From: JAHECW01 sp964641415 | GTDB lineage: Bacteria > Acidobacteriota > Thermoanaerobaculia > Thermoanaerobaculales > Sulfomarinibacteraceae | Direction: 5' to 3' | DNA length: 64,000 nt | Assembly: GCA_964641415.1 (NCBI GenBank) | Contig: CAZXMW010000010.1 | Span: 1 to 64,000 of the forward strand | In this document: positions 1 through 6,900 of the stretch, one piece after another | How positions within the stretch are numbered: position 1 is the stretch's first letter | Layout: each line of letters opens with the position of its first letter | Made by a program: the position numbers and the translations under genes | Notes under the pieces: model-generated | What the model was told of the DNA's origin: nothing | The model's input: the letters and a program-made list of their open reading frames with translations, nothing else | Database searches by the model: none

Positions 1-15
1 AGTCGCATGCCGAAT

Positions 16-35
16 CCCCCGCCTTCAGGCGGGGG
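16..35. other. GC hairpin without T-tract
   Basis: CCCCCGCC and GGCGGGGG flank a TTCA loop, giving a perfect 8-bp stem about 55 nt beyond the stop of the minus-strand EamA gene. No run of T follows on either strand, so it is a stable 3' structure rather than a textbook intrinsic terminator. Confidence 0.45.
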
Positions 36-51
36 TGGCCGCAGGCCCCTC

Positions 52-92
52 AATTTTAAATTCTTAATTGAGAATTGAAAATTGAGAATTCA
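52..92. repeat. AT-rich short direct repeats
   Basis: A very AT-rich island in an otherwise GC-rich window. The 10-mer ATTGAGAATT occurs at 67-76 and 81-90, with related TTAATT and AATTTT pieces around it. The last bases of the EamA gene, including its stop codon, lie inside this island. Origin unknown. Confidence 0.5.
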
Positions 93-968
93 GAATCGGC
101 GTCTTGTTTTGGAAAGCGCGGTGCCGGTGGTGGCGGCGAGGATGATGGCGCCGCCGACCATGGCCCGGGCGGTTGTGATCTCACCGTGGACGAGCCACGC
201 CCAGAGCGGGTTGAGCACCGGTTCGGCGAGCAGCAGCAGCGAGATCTCGAAGGCCGGGACTCGGCGGACGCCGCGCACAAGAAAGGCGTAGGCGATCCCG
301 ATCTGGAACAAGCCGAGAAAGACCACGGTGGCCCAGTCGGTGGCGCTCGCCCCGGTGATCGGGTAGGCCATGGGCAACGCCACGGCACAGGCGATGAGGT
401 TGCCGCAACCGACGGCCGCCGAGGTCGCGCCGACGCCTTCTTCGTGGCGGCCGAGCCGGCGCAACCCCATGATGCACAGAGCCCAGGTGAGGCCCGCTGC
501 GCCGCCGAGAATGTTGCCGAGCAGCGGGTCAGTCGCAATGTCGCTCGCCGGTTGGCCACCAATGAAGAAGAGTGCCATCCCGACCGCGAGTACCGCCATC
601 AGACCGAGCTGCCGTCGCGAGCTCCGTTCCCCGAGCAACCACGGTCCGAGCAGCAGGACGTAGAGTGGGGCGGTGCTCTGGAGAAAGATCGCGTTCGCAG
701 CGGTGGTCAGCTTGTTGGCCAGCACGTAGAGGATCATGGTCGCGGCGTAAGCGCAGCCGACCAGCCAGATCGGGCCGGTCCACCGCTGCCGGGCCCCCGG
801 AACCAGCGCGAGGATCGCCACCGCGGCGATACCCGAGCGCAGCGACGCCACCTGCCAGCCGGTGAGCTCACACGCCTTGACCGCCGCGCCCCCGGTCGAG
901 AACAGCACCGCGGCTGCGAGGACCATCAGGCGGTCGCGGTTGCGCGCAGCGGGGTGGGAGGATGTCAT
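90..968 (-). CDS. EamA/DMT-family transporter
   Basis: Probable inner-membrane drug/metabolite-type permease of 292 aa. The sequence shows about ten hydrophobic helices arranged as two repeated EamA halves, with a second-half start near 'LLGNILGGAAGLTWALC' and short polar loops; length is normal for the family (about 290-300). The start is the ATG at 966-968, which has no Shine-Dalgarno but lies 9 nt after a good -10 hexamer, suggesting a nearly leaderless transcript. It is transcribed away from the pyr operon and has no operon partner visible in the window. The substrate cannot be told from sequence; family members export amino acids, nucleosides or other metabolites. Confidence 0.88.
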   Translation of the reverse strand: MTSSHPAARNRDRLMVLAAAVLFSTGGAAVKACELTGWQVASLRSGIAAVAILALVPGARQRWTGPIWLVGCAYAATMILYVLANKLTTAANAIFLQSTAPLYVLLLGPWLLGERSSRRQLGLMAVLAVGMALFFIGGQPASDIATDPLLGNILGGAAGLTWALCIMGLRRLGRHEEGVGATSAAVGCGNLIACAVALPMAYPITGASATDWATVVFLGLFQIGIAYAFLVRGVRRVPAFEISLLLLAEPVLNPLWAWLVHGEITTARAMVGGAIILAATTGTALSKTRRRF

Positions 969-977
969 GTGAGCCGC

Positions 978-983
978 ATCATA
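978..983 (-). promoter_or_regulatory. -10 element of EamA gene
   Basis: On the minus strand the hexamer TATGAT stands 9 nt before the ATG of the EamA gene. No convincing -35 or ribosome binding site is seen, so the mRNA probably begins within a few nt of the start codon. Confidence 0.5.
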
Positions 984-1065
984 CCCGGATGGCTTCGGGC
1001 AGGATCGGCATCACACCGTCGCCCGGCTGCGGTCGGTGCCGATCTCGCTGTCGTTGGATTCGGGA

Positions 1066-1138
1066 GCGGGACCGGGCTCGGAATCGGAAACGGCTGCGGC
1101 CACGGCCACGGCCATGGAATACGGCCACCGAAACGGCG
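1066..1138. repeat. degenerate hexamer tract (GGNNAC type)
   Basis: Short imperfect tract built from GGAAAC, GGCTGC, GGCCAC and GGCCAT hexamers, in the gap between the divergent EamA and pyrR genes. The hexamers are the same as those in the larger tracts at 8429-8670 and 49951-50240. The rest of the 969-1295 gap holds the pyr promoter and leader terminator. Confidence 0.5.
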
Positions 1139-1141
1139 TGT

Positions 1142-1149
1142 GCTACCAT
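1142..1149 (+). promoter_or_regulatory. extended -10 promoter of pyr operon
   Basis: TGCTACCAT reads as an extended -10 (TG-N-TACCAT). The -35 position carries no good match. Transcription would begin near 1156 and pass through the terminator hairpin at 1189-1215 before reaching pyrR. Confidence 0.45.
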
Positions 1150-1188
1150 CCCGCCGATGGAAGTCCCTTCCAGGATGTTCGACCATGA

Positions 1189-1215
1189 CCTTCCCGTACC
1201 GGGGGGGTTTTTTTT
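1189..1215 (+). terminator. leader terminator/attenuator upstream of pyrR
   Basis: CCTTCCCG and CGGGGGGG (two G-U pairs) can form an 8-bp stem around a TAC loop, followed directly by eight T. There is no plus-strand gene upstream that would need it, and it sits about 80 nt before the pyrR start inside the predicted leader, so it is best read as a transcription attenuator of the pyrRBC operon. A clear PyrR-binding consensus was not found by eye. Confidence 0.65.
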
Positions 1216-1295
1216 GCGCCGACCGGCTTCGGGCGCTCGGGCCGTTGGGTTCGGCTCCGGTGTTCGCTTCGAATCGGGATCGAGGAGTCGACGTC

Positions 1296-1871
1296 ATGAG
1301 TGAATCGACCGTGGGTCCGGCTGCGACCATCGAAGTCATGGACGAGGAGGCGGTGCACCGCACGATCGATCGGATGGCGGCGGAGATCGTCGAGCGCGAC
1401 GGTGACGACGTCGTGCTCGTCGGCATCCACACCAGGGGGGTGCCCCTGGCCGATCGGATCGCGCGTCGACTCGATGCGATCACCGGCCGAGCGCCGGCGG
1501 TCGGCCGGCTCGACATCACGCTGTACCGTGACGATGTCGGCCCCTGGCGGCCGGCCCACACCCAACCGGTGCTCAAGGAGACGGTGCTGCCGTTCTCTCT
1601 CGATCAGAAGGTGATCTACCTGGTCGACGACGTCCTGTTCACCGGCCGGACGATCCGGGCCGCTCTCGACACGCTGATCGACTACGGCAGACCGCGGGCG
1701 GTTCGCCTCGCAGTTCTGGTCGACCGTGGCCACCGGGAGCTGCCGATCGCCGCCGATGTCGTGGGTCGGGTGGTGGCGACGACGCGGAACGAAGACGTCC
1801 GCGTGTCTCTTCGCCCGACCGACGACGACGACGGGGTGTGGATCGGGAGGGAGGTCTCCGATGGCGATTGA
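1296..1871 (+). CDS. pyrR: PyrR bifunctional pyrimidine regulator / uracil phosphoribosyltransferase
   Basis: 191-aa member of the type I phosphoribosyltransferase fold. In characterised bacteria PyrR binds pyr mRNA in response to UMP/UTP and has some uracil phosphoribosyltransferase activity. The PRPP-binding loop is clear at residues about 107-120 (VIYLVDDVLFTGRT), with the family motifs GIHTRG (43-48) and LVDRGHRELPI (141-151). The ATG at 1296 follows GAGGAG by 8 nt. Its stop codon overlaps the start of pyrB (ATG at 1861), so the genes are translationally coupled. The leader terminator upstream suggests it controls its own operon. Open frames running further upstream are ignored because they lack PyrR sequence. 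Confidence 0.95.
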   Translation: MSESTVGPAATIEVMDEEAVHRTIDRMAAEIVERDGDDVVLVGIHTRGVPLADRIARRLDAITGRAPAVGRLDITLYRDDVGPWRPAHTQPVLKETVLPFSLDQKVIYLVDDVLFTGRTIRAALDTLIDYGRPRAVRLAVLVDRGHRELPIAADVVGRVVATTRNEDVRVSLRPTDDDDGVWIGREVSDGD

Positions 1872-2820
1872 GCGAGCCGACGGGCTCTTGGCCAAGGACA
1901 TCGTCGGGATCGCTCCGTTGAGCGCCGGTGAGATTCAGCTCATTCTCGACACTGCCGAGGAGCTGCTCGACGTGGCGCGTCGGCCGATCAAGAAGGTGCC
2001 GGCGTTGCGCGGTCTCACCGTCGTCAACCTGTTCATGGAGCCGTCGACCCGGACCCGGTTCTCGTTCGAGGTCGCCGAGAAAAGGCTGTCGGCGGACACT
2101 CTCAACTTTTCGGCCTCGAGCTCGTCGGTCACCAAGGGCGAGACCCTGTTCGACACCGCCCGCAACCTGATGGCCATGGCGCCGGACTTCATCGTCATCC
2201 GCCACCCCAACTCGGGGGCGCCGCACCGGCTTGCCAACGTCGTTCCGGCTGCCATCATCAACGCCGGCGACGGGATCAACGAGCACCCGACCCAGGCTCT
2301 GCTGGACGCCTTCACCATGCGCCGCCGCTGCGGCCGGCTCGAGGGTCTCAAGGTGGTGATCGCGGGCGACATTCGGCATTCCCGGGTGGCCCGCTCCAAC
2401 GCCTTCCTGCTCGCCAAGATGGGCGCCGAGGTCCGGTTCGTCGCGCCGGCGTCGCTGCTGCCGGTCGAGGTTGAGTCGCTCGGAGTCACCGCCTACCGGA
2501 GGCTCGAACCGGCACTCGAGGGCGCCGACGTCGTGATGATGCTGCGCATCCAGCTCGAGCGACAGAAGATGGTCAACTTCCCGTCCATCCGTGAGTACTA
2601 TGACTTCTTCGCGCTGACCGAGGAGCGGCTCAAGCTCGCCCTGCCGGGGGCGCTGGTGATGCACCCGGGGCCGATGAACCGCGGTGTCGAGATCGACTCG
2701 TCGGTCGCAGACGGCGCGCAATCGGTGATTCTCGAACAGGTGACCAATGGAGTCGCGATCCGGATGGCAATTCTCTACCTGCTCGCGGGAGGACGTCGTG
2801 ACTCGGCTGCTGATTCGTAA
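1861..2820 (+). CDS. pyrB: aspartate carbamoyltransferase catalytic subunit
   Basis: 319 aa, second enzyme of UMP synthesis: carbamoyl phosphate + aspartate to carbamoyl aspartate. The carbamoyl-phosphate motif FMEPSTRTRF is at about 58-67, TKGET near 91-95, HPTQALLD at 142-149, and the aspartate-binding region RIQLERQ plus HPGPMNRG is intact near the C-terminus. Nothing essential appears missing. The ATG overlaps the pyrR end by 11 nt, and the gene overlaps pyrC at the 3' end. No pyrI regulatory subunit is present; together with the pyrR-pyrB-pyrC order this resembles the Pseudomonas arrangement, in which PyrB assembles with a PyrC homologue. Confidence 0.96.
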   Translation: MAIERADGLLAKDIVGIAPLSAGEIQLILDTAEELLDVARRPIKKVPALRGLTVVNLFMEPSTRTRFSFEVAEKRLSADTLNFSASSSSVTKGETLFDTARNLMAMAPDFIVIRHPNSGAPHRLANVVPAAIINAGDGINEHPTQALLDAFTMRRRCGRLEGLKVVIAGDIRHSRVARSNAFLLAKMGAEVRFVAPASLLPVEVESLGVTAYRRLEPALEGADVVMMLRIQLERQKMVNFPSIREYYDFFALTEERLKLALPGALVMHPGPMNRGVEIDSSVADGAQSVILEQVTNGVAIRMAILYLLAGGRRDSAADS

Positions 2821-4090
2821 CGGACGCGTGGTCGACCCGTCCCAGGGCCTCGATCAGGGGATGGATCTGCTCATCGAGGACGGGCATGTCGCCGCTCTCG
2901 GCGATCGTCTCGAGATTCCGGAGGGCGCCTCGGTCCTCGACGCCGCCGATCTGGTCGTCGCCCCCGGGTTCATCGATCTCCACGTCCATCTCAGAGAGCC
3001 TGGTCAGGAGCACAAGGAGACCATCGAAAGCGGGTTGCTCGCGGCGGCGGCGGGCGGCTTCACGGCGGTCTGCGCGATGCCCGACACCCAACCGGTGAAC
3101 GACGAACCGGCCCTGACCCGGTTCGTCAGCGAGCGCGCCCGAAAGGTCGGGCTCGGTCGCCTGTACCCGATCGGCGCGGTGTCCAAGGGCCGCGGTGGCG
3201 AGGCGTTGGCCGAGATCGGTGAGATGGTCGAGGAGGGTGTGGTCGCGGTGTCGGATGGCGACCGGCCGCTGGACAACGCCCAGCTGTTGCGCAGGGTGCT
3301 CGAGTACAGCCGGAGCTTCGATGTCCCGGTCATGTGCTTTGCCGAAGACCGGTGGCTCGCCGACGGCGGGGTCATGCACGAGGGCGCGGTCTCCACGCGG
3401 ATCGGACTGCGCGGCATGCCGGCCGCGGCGGAGCACGTCATGGTCGCGCGCGACATCCTGATCGCGGAGAGCACAGGCGGACGCCTGCATCTGGCGAGCC
3501 TGTCGACGACCAACAGCCTCGAACACGTGCGCGCGGCCAAGCGCAGGGGCCTCGAGGTCAGCTGCGACGTGGCGCCCCACCACTTCGTGCTGACCGATGA
3601 GGACGTCGCCGCGAGCACGTACGATCCGGTGTTCAAGACCCGTCCGCCCCTGCGCTCGTCAGCCGATGTCGAAGGGGTGCTTCAGGCGATCTATGACGGT
3701 ACCGTGAACGCCGTCTCGAGCGACCACGCACCCCACCATGCCGACGAGCTCGAGTTCGACTTCAACGACGCGCCGTTCGGGATCGTCGGCCTCGAGACCG
3801 CGGTGGGTCTGGCCATCGATCGCTTGGTCCACGGCAAGGTGATCGGCGTGTCGCAGCTGGTTCGACTGTTTTCCACCGGACCGGCCGAAGCGCTCGACCT
3901 TCCCGGAGGAACCCTGCGGATCGGCGAGCCGGCGGATCTCACCCTGCTCGACCTTCGCAGGCGCTGGACGATCGATCCGGCGGACTTCCGGTCGAAGGCG
4001 CGAAACACGCCGTTCGCCGGTCGTCTGGTCCGAGGCGCACCGGTCGCCACCATCGTCGGCGGCGACATCGTCTGGCGATCGGACCGCTGA
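2798..4090 (+). CDS. pyrC: dihydroorotase-family protein, zinc site altered
   Basis: 430 aa of the class I dihydroorotase family (cyclisation of carbamoyl aspartate in pyrimidine synthesis). GTG at 2798 is chosen because GGGAGGA lies just upstream; the gene overlaps the end of pyrB by 23 nt. The metal motif DLHVHLREPG (60-69) and SSDHAPHH (307-314) are kept. However, aligned by memory to Bacillus PyrC, the zinc histidine in the 'AHCED' motif is Phe181 here (CFAED) and the one in 'HVCHIST' is Ser (HLASLST); the 'DDG' segment reads DGD. These changes suggest a weak or inactive enzyme that may serve as a structural partner of PyrB, as Pseudomonas PyrC' does. Family membership is firm; catalytic status is inference. 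Confidence 0.9.
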   Translation: MTRLLIRNGRVVDPSQGLDQGMDLLIEDGHVAALGDRLEIPEGASVLDAADLVVAPGFIDLHVHLREPGQEHKETIESGLLAAAAGGFTAVCAMPDTQPVNDEPALTRFVSERARKVGLGRLYPIGAVSKGRGGEALAEIGEMVEEGVVAVSDGDRPLDNAQLLRRVLEYSRSFDVPVMCFAEDRWLADGGVMHEGAVSTRIGLRGMPAAAEHVMVARDILIAESTGGRLHLASLSTTNSLEHVRAAKRRGLEVSCDVAPHHFVLTDEDVAASTYDPVFKTRPPLRSSADVEGVLQAIYDGTVNAVSSDHAPHHADELEFDFNDAPFGIVGLETAVGLAIDRLVHGKVIGVSQLVRLFSTGPAEALDLPGGTLRIGEPADLTLLDLRRRWTIDPADFRSKARNTPFAGRLVRGAPVATIVGGDIVWRSDR

Positions 4091-4141
4091 CACGGCAGTT
4101 CGAAGGTGAGAGTTCTGAGCTGCGCCCGAAGGGCGCGCCTG

Positions 4142-4150
4142 TGCTATTCT
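4142..4150 (+). promoter_or_regulatory. extended -10 promoter of S1-domain gene
   Basis: TGCTATTCT is an extended -10 (TG-C-TATTCT) 42 nt before the ATG at 4193. A small GC hairpin (GCGCCC-GAA-GGGCGC, about 4123-4137) lies in the spacer region. No strong -35. Confidence 0.45.
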
Positions 4151-4192
4151 TCCGATCCCGTGTCGCCCACGGGAGCGAGTGCGAGGCCTGCC

Positions 4193-5599
4193 ATGAACGA
4201 AGATTCCACTGCCGTCAACGAATTCGAGCTGGCGCTCCAGGGCAACCTGGATGCCAAGACCGCCGCGATCGGCGACCTCATCGAGGGGACGATCGTCGCT
4301 GTCCACGGCGACGTCGCCCTGGTCGACATCGCAGGCAAGTCGGAGGCGGTGCTGCCCCGCGATGAGCTCGAGGAGCTCGGAACCGGCGACCCGGTCGAGG
4401 TCGTGGTCACGGCGGTGGGCGAGGAGATCAGGGTGTCTCGCCGTTTGGCGGTCGAGTTCCAGCTCAAGGACAAGCTCGCCGGCGCCGTCGAGTCGGGTGA
4501 GTCCGTCGAAGGCAAGGTCGTCGGGCGACGCAAAGGTGGTTTCGACATCACCATCGCGGGCGTCCGCGGCTTCTGCCCGATGTCTCAGATCAGCGACATC
4601 CGCGGCGACGACCTGGACAGCTACCTCGGTCAGACCTACGCATTCAAAGTTCTGGAGTTCGACCCCGACAACCGGAAGCTTGTGGTCTCCCGGGCGGCGC
4701 TCCTCCGCGAGGAGAAGGAGAAGCTGCGCGCCGAGGCATGGCAGCGCCTCGAGGTCGGCGCGGTGGTCGAGGGCACGGTGGGCTCGCTGACCGACTTCGG
4801 CGCCTTTGTCGATCTCGGTGGGGTCGACGGGCTGGTGCACGTCACCGAGATCGCCCACCACCGCGTCAACCGCCCATCGGATCTGCTCTCCCTCGGCGAC
4901 CAGGTGCAGGTGAAGATCCTCGACCTCGATCCGGACAACAACCGGATCTCACTCAGCATGAAGCAGCTCCAGCCCGACCCCTGGGACGGCGTCGACGAGC
5001 GTTACCCGGTTCGCGGGGCCTTCACCGGCAGCGTGGTGCGGACCACCGACTTCGGGGTCTTCGTCGAGCTCGAGCCGGGTCTCGACGGCCTGATCCACGT
5101 CAGCCAGCTCCAGCCCGGCGTCGAGCTCGGCTCGGAGGAGGTGGCGGTCGGCGCCACCGTCCAGGGCTGGGTACGCGAGGTCGACGTGGACAACCACCGC
5201 ATCGGCCTGACCATGCGCCGGCTGCCCGACCGCGACCCCTGGGAACGCATCGAGATGCGCTACCAGGAGGGCCAGGTTGTGGAAGGAACCGTGGAGAACG
5301 GCGCCGACTTCGGGGTCTTCGTCGAGCTCGAGCCCGGCCTGAGCGGGCTCATCCCGATCTCCGAGCTCGGCGTCGAGCGGGGAACGGACCCGCGCACCGT
5401 CTTCCAGCCGGGCGAGACCCTCAAGGTCAAGGTCATGTCTCTCGACCCCAATCGCCAGCGGATCTCGCTGTCGGTGAGGGCCTATCAGCACGACCAGGAG
5501 CGCCAGGAGTACGTCAAGCACATGGACAAAGGCAGCTCCGAGCCGACCCTGACCGGCTTCGGCGCCCAGCTCCAGGCCGCCCTCAAGGGCAAGGATTAA
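4193..5599 (+). CDS. rpsA: S1 RNA-binding domain protein (ribosomal protein S1-like)
   Basis: 468-aa protein made of five S1 repeats at about 28-84, 102-167, 189-257, 273-342 and 359-429, each ending in the usual 'DPDNxRISLS' type strand. Repeats 3-5 have the RNA-binding core (TDFGAFVDL, TDFGVFVEL, ADFGVFVEL); repeats 1 and 2 are more divergent, as in bacterial S1, where they contact the ribosome. E. coli S1 has six repeats; shorter versions are common in other phyla. Expected role is bringing mRNA to the 30S subunit. The ATG at 4193 fits the protein and lies 42 nt after an extended -10; GGGAG and GCGAGG lie upstream. It is monocistronic, ended by the strong hairpin at 5678-5738. Confidence 0.85.
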   Translation: MNEDSTAVNEFELALQGNLDAKTAAIGDLIEGTIVAVHGDVALVDIAGKSEAVLPRDELEELGTGDPVEVVVTAVGEEIRVSRRLAVEFQLKDKLAGAVESGESVEGKVVGRRKGGFDITIAGVRGFCPMSQISDIRGDDLDSYLGQTYAFKVLEFDPDNRKLVVSRAALLREEKEKLRAEAWQRLEVGAVVEGTVGSLTDFGAFVDLGGVDGLVHVTEIAHHRVNRPSDLLSLGDQVQVKILDLDPDNNRISLSMKQLQPDPWDGVDERYPVRGAFTGSVVRTTDFGVFVELEPGLDGLIHVSQLQPGVELGSEEVAVGATVQGWVREVDVDNHRIGLTMRRLPDRDPWERIEMRYQEGQVVEGTVENGADFGVFVELEPGLSGLIPISELGVERGTDPRTVFQPGETLKVKVMSLDPNRQRISLSVRAYQHDQERQEYVKHMDKGSSEPTLTGFGAQLQAALKGKD

Positions 5600-5677
5600 C
5601 CACCGGCTTCTCCGGATCTCCGTCTGGCGACGCCCGCGACGCCGGGCTCGTGCGATGGACGGGCTGCCCTCTTCATT

Positions 5678-5738
5678 CCAAATTCGGTCAAGAGAAAAAC
5701 CGCCGTCAGTCGGCGGTTTTTCTCTTGACCGAATTTGG
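5678..5738. terminator. 28-bp perfect bidirectional terminator hairpin
   Basis: Arms 5678-5705 and 5711-5738 are perfectly complementary over 28 bp with a 5-nt loop (TCAGT). The upper stem is GC-rich (CCGCCG/CGGCGG) and each arm contains A5/T5, so it can stop plus-strand transcripts from the S1 gene and minus-strand transcripts from tRNA-Cys. Its outer end includes the encoded CCA of tRNA-Cys. Confidence 0.9.
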
Positions 5739-5809
5739 AGGCGACGCCCGGATTCGAACCGGGGATAAGGGCTTTGCAGGCCCCTGCCTTACCACTTGGC
5801 CACGTCGCC
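5736..5809 (-). tRNA. tRNA-Cys (GCA)
   Basis: Read on the minus strand: 7-bp acceptor stem GGCGACG/CGTCGCC, discriminator U73 typical of tRNA-Cys, encoded CCA, T-arm with GGTTCGAATCC, and anticodon loop CTGCAAA giving anticodon GCA. 74 nt including CCA. It is followed without any spacer by the 28-bp terminator hairpin. Confidence 0.97.
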
Positions 5810-5892
5810 GTGGGAGCGGCATTCTATGCCACGGCCCCGCGAGGGTCAAGGATCCTCGAACCCCGTGCTCGCCTCCGCGTTCGCACCCGTGA

Positions 5893-5930
5893 CCGATCCC
5901 GATCCCGACTCCGTTTCCGATCCCGACGGC
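5893..5930. repeat. short GATCCC hexamer tract
   Basis: Repeated GATCCC/GACTCC/GTTTCC units just beyond tRNA-Cys. Same hexamer style as the larger tracts in this window. The rest of 5810-6008 shows nothing recognisable. Confidence 0.45.
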
Positions 5931-6008
5931 AGCGTCAGCGATCAGGAACCGCGGCGGCGGCCAGCAACGGCAATCAGAGGCGGCCCCGGCAGCGCGCTGC
6001 TGCCCGGA

Positions 6009-6458
6009 TCAACTCCGCTCCCGTCTGCAGCGATCGCGTCCGTGTCCGTCGCCGCGACCGTTCGGCGTAGTCCCGACCGCTGCGGGCCACCGCCGCGACC
6101 CGGAAACTACCGCAGCTGCTTCCTCGTCCTCGCTCGCCAGCAGCTCCCGGATCCGCTCTCGGGTCTGCTCGTGGTCGGACTCGTCCCGGGGTTGAGCGGT
6201 GCACGCAGCCCAGGCCCCGGTGATCTCGTCTTGGATTCGGAAGAAGAGGTTGCCGGACCGCGTGTCGAGGACGTGGACCAACGTCACCGGAATGCCGTCG
6301 AGCACGACCCACCCCTGGGAGACGATGCGCTGGCTGTTCTTCGACGCGGCAAGATGGTCGAGGAGTAGTTGGGCCCGGCCGCGCTGGTCGGCATCCGCCC
6401 AGCCGGCCTCGATGCGTTCGGCCGCGGTTTCGTAGGCCTCGCTCTCCTCTCGGCTCAT
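6009..6458 (-). CDS. small hypothetical protein
   Basis: 149-aa soluble acidic protein, not recognised. The core (first 110 residues) has normal composition with an N-terminal helical part (EAYETAAERIEAGWADADQRG), then a beta-rich part (VSQGWVVLDGIPVTLVHVLDTRSGNLFFRIQDE). The last 30 residues are low-complexity (RGDGHGRDRCRRERS) and run into hexamer-like sequence. I start at the ATG 6456-6458; the frame stays open upstream into tRNA-Gly, which cannot be coding, and no ribosome binding site is seen. It sits between two tRNA genes on the same strand. Codon use looks coding but the call is moderate. Confidence 0.5.
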   Translation of the reverse strand: MSREESEAYETAAERIEAGWADADQRGRAQLLLDHLAASKNSQRIVSQGWVVLDGIPVTLVHVLDTRSGNLFFRIQDEITGAWAACTAQPRDESDHEQTRERIRELLASEDEEAAAVVSGSRRWPAAVGTTPNGRGDGHGRDRCRRERS

Positions 6459-6602
6459 GCCGGCGGTCGCTGTTTGGGTGGCGACGACGATCAGCACCGC
6501 TTTCGAGCCGGAGATCCGGGAAGGCGCTGAGGCGGTCGCGGACGTCCTCGAACTCTCACACACAACGTTGTGTGAGTCAATGTGTAACTCTTTTGAGCCG
6601 AC

Positions 6603-6626
6603 AAAAACCCGGCTTGAAGCCGGGTT
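6603..6626 (-). terminator. terminator of tRNA-Gly
   Basis: On the minus strand AACCCGGC-TTCAA-GCCGGGTT followed by TTT and G; an 8-bp stem with U-tract, 13 nt beyond the tRNA-Gly CCA. Confidence 0.85.
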
Positions 6627-6638
6627 GGATTTCGGTTC

Positions 6639-6713
<75 letters not shown>

Positions 6714-6789
6714 TCAGTGCCCCTGACGGGGATGAGGAAAATACCAATCCCGGGCTGTGGTGTCAACCGCCCGGCCGTTGAAACCGGTT

Positions 6790-6862
6790 CCCGTTTTCGT
6801 GCCCGTTTCCGCGTTCACGCCGAGTCACCGCAGGTCGTGGTGGAAATGGGCACGAAAACGGG
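6790..6862. repeat. 21-bp inverted repeat downstream of MFS gene
   Basis: Arms 6790-6810 and 6842-6862 are complementary at 20 of 21 positions around a 31-nt spacer. The structure lies about 40-110 nt past the stop codon of the minus-strand MFS gene. T-rich segments inside the arms could make it a terminator or a 3' RNA-stabilising stem. Confidence 0.7.
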
Positions 6863-6900
6863 CACTGCACGACCTTCCGGTCGCCTACCGATGTCTTTCC

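Noticed and set aside
16..35. Hairpin as intrinsic terminator for EamA
   Set aside because: No T-run on either strand next to the stem; kept only as a hairpin.
75..1295. Long plus-strand open frame antisense to EamA and fused in frame to pyrR
   Set aside because: Composition is Arg/Gly/His/Gln-rich as in GC-rich shadow frames, it is antisense to a clear transporter, and it crosses the leader terminator. PyrR starts at 1296 with a ribosome binding site.
1639..2721. Minus-strand frame antisense to pyrB
   Set aside because: pyrB is complete and conserved on the plus strand; the antisense frame is Asp/His/Arg-rich and has no recognisable domain.
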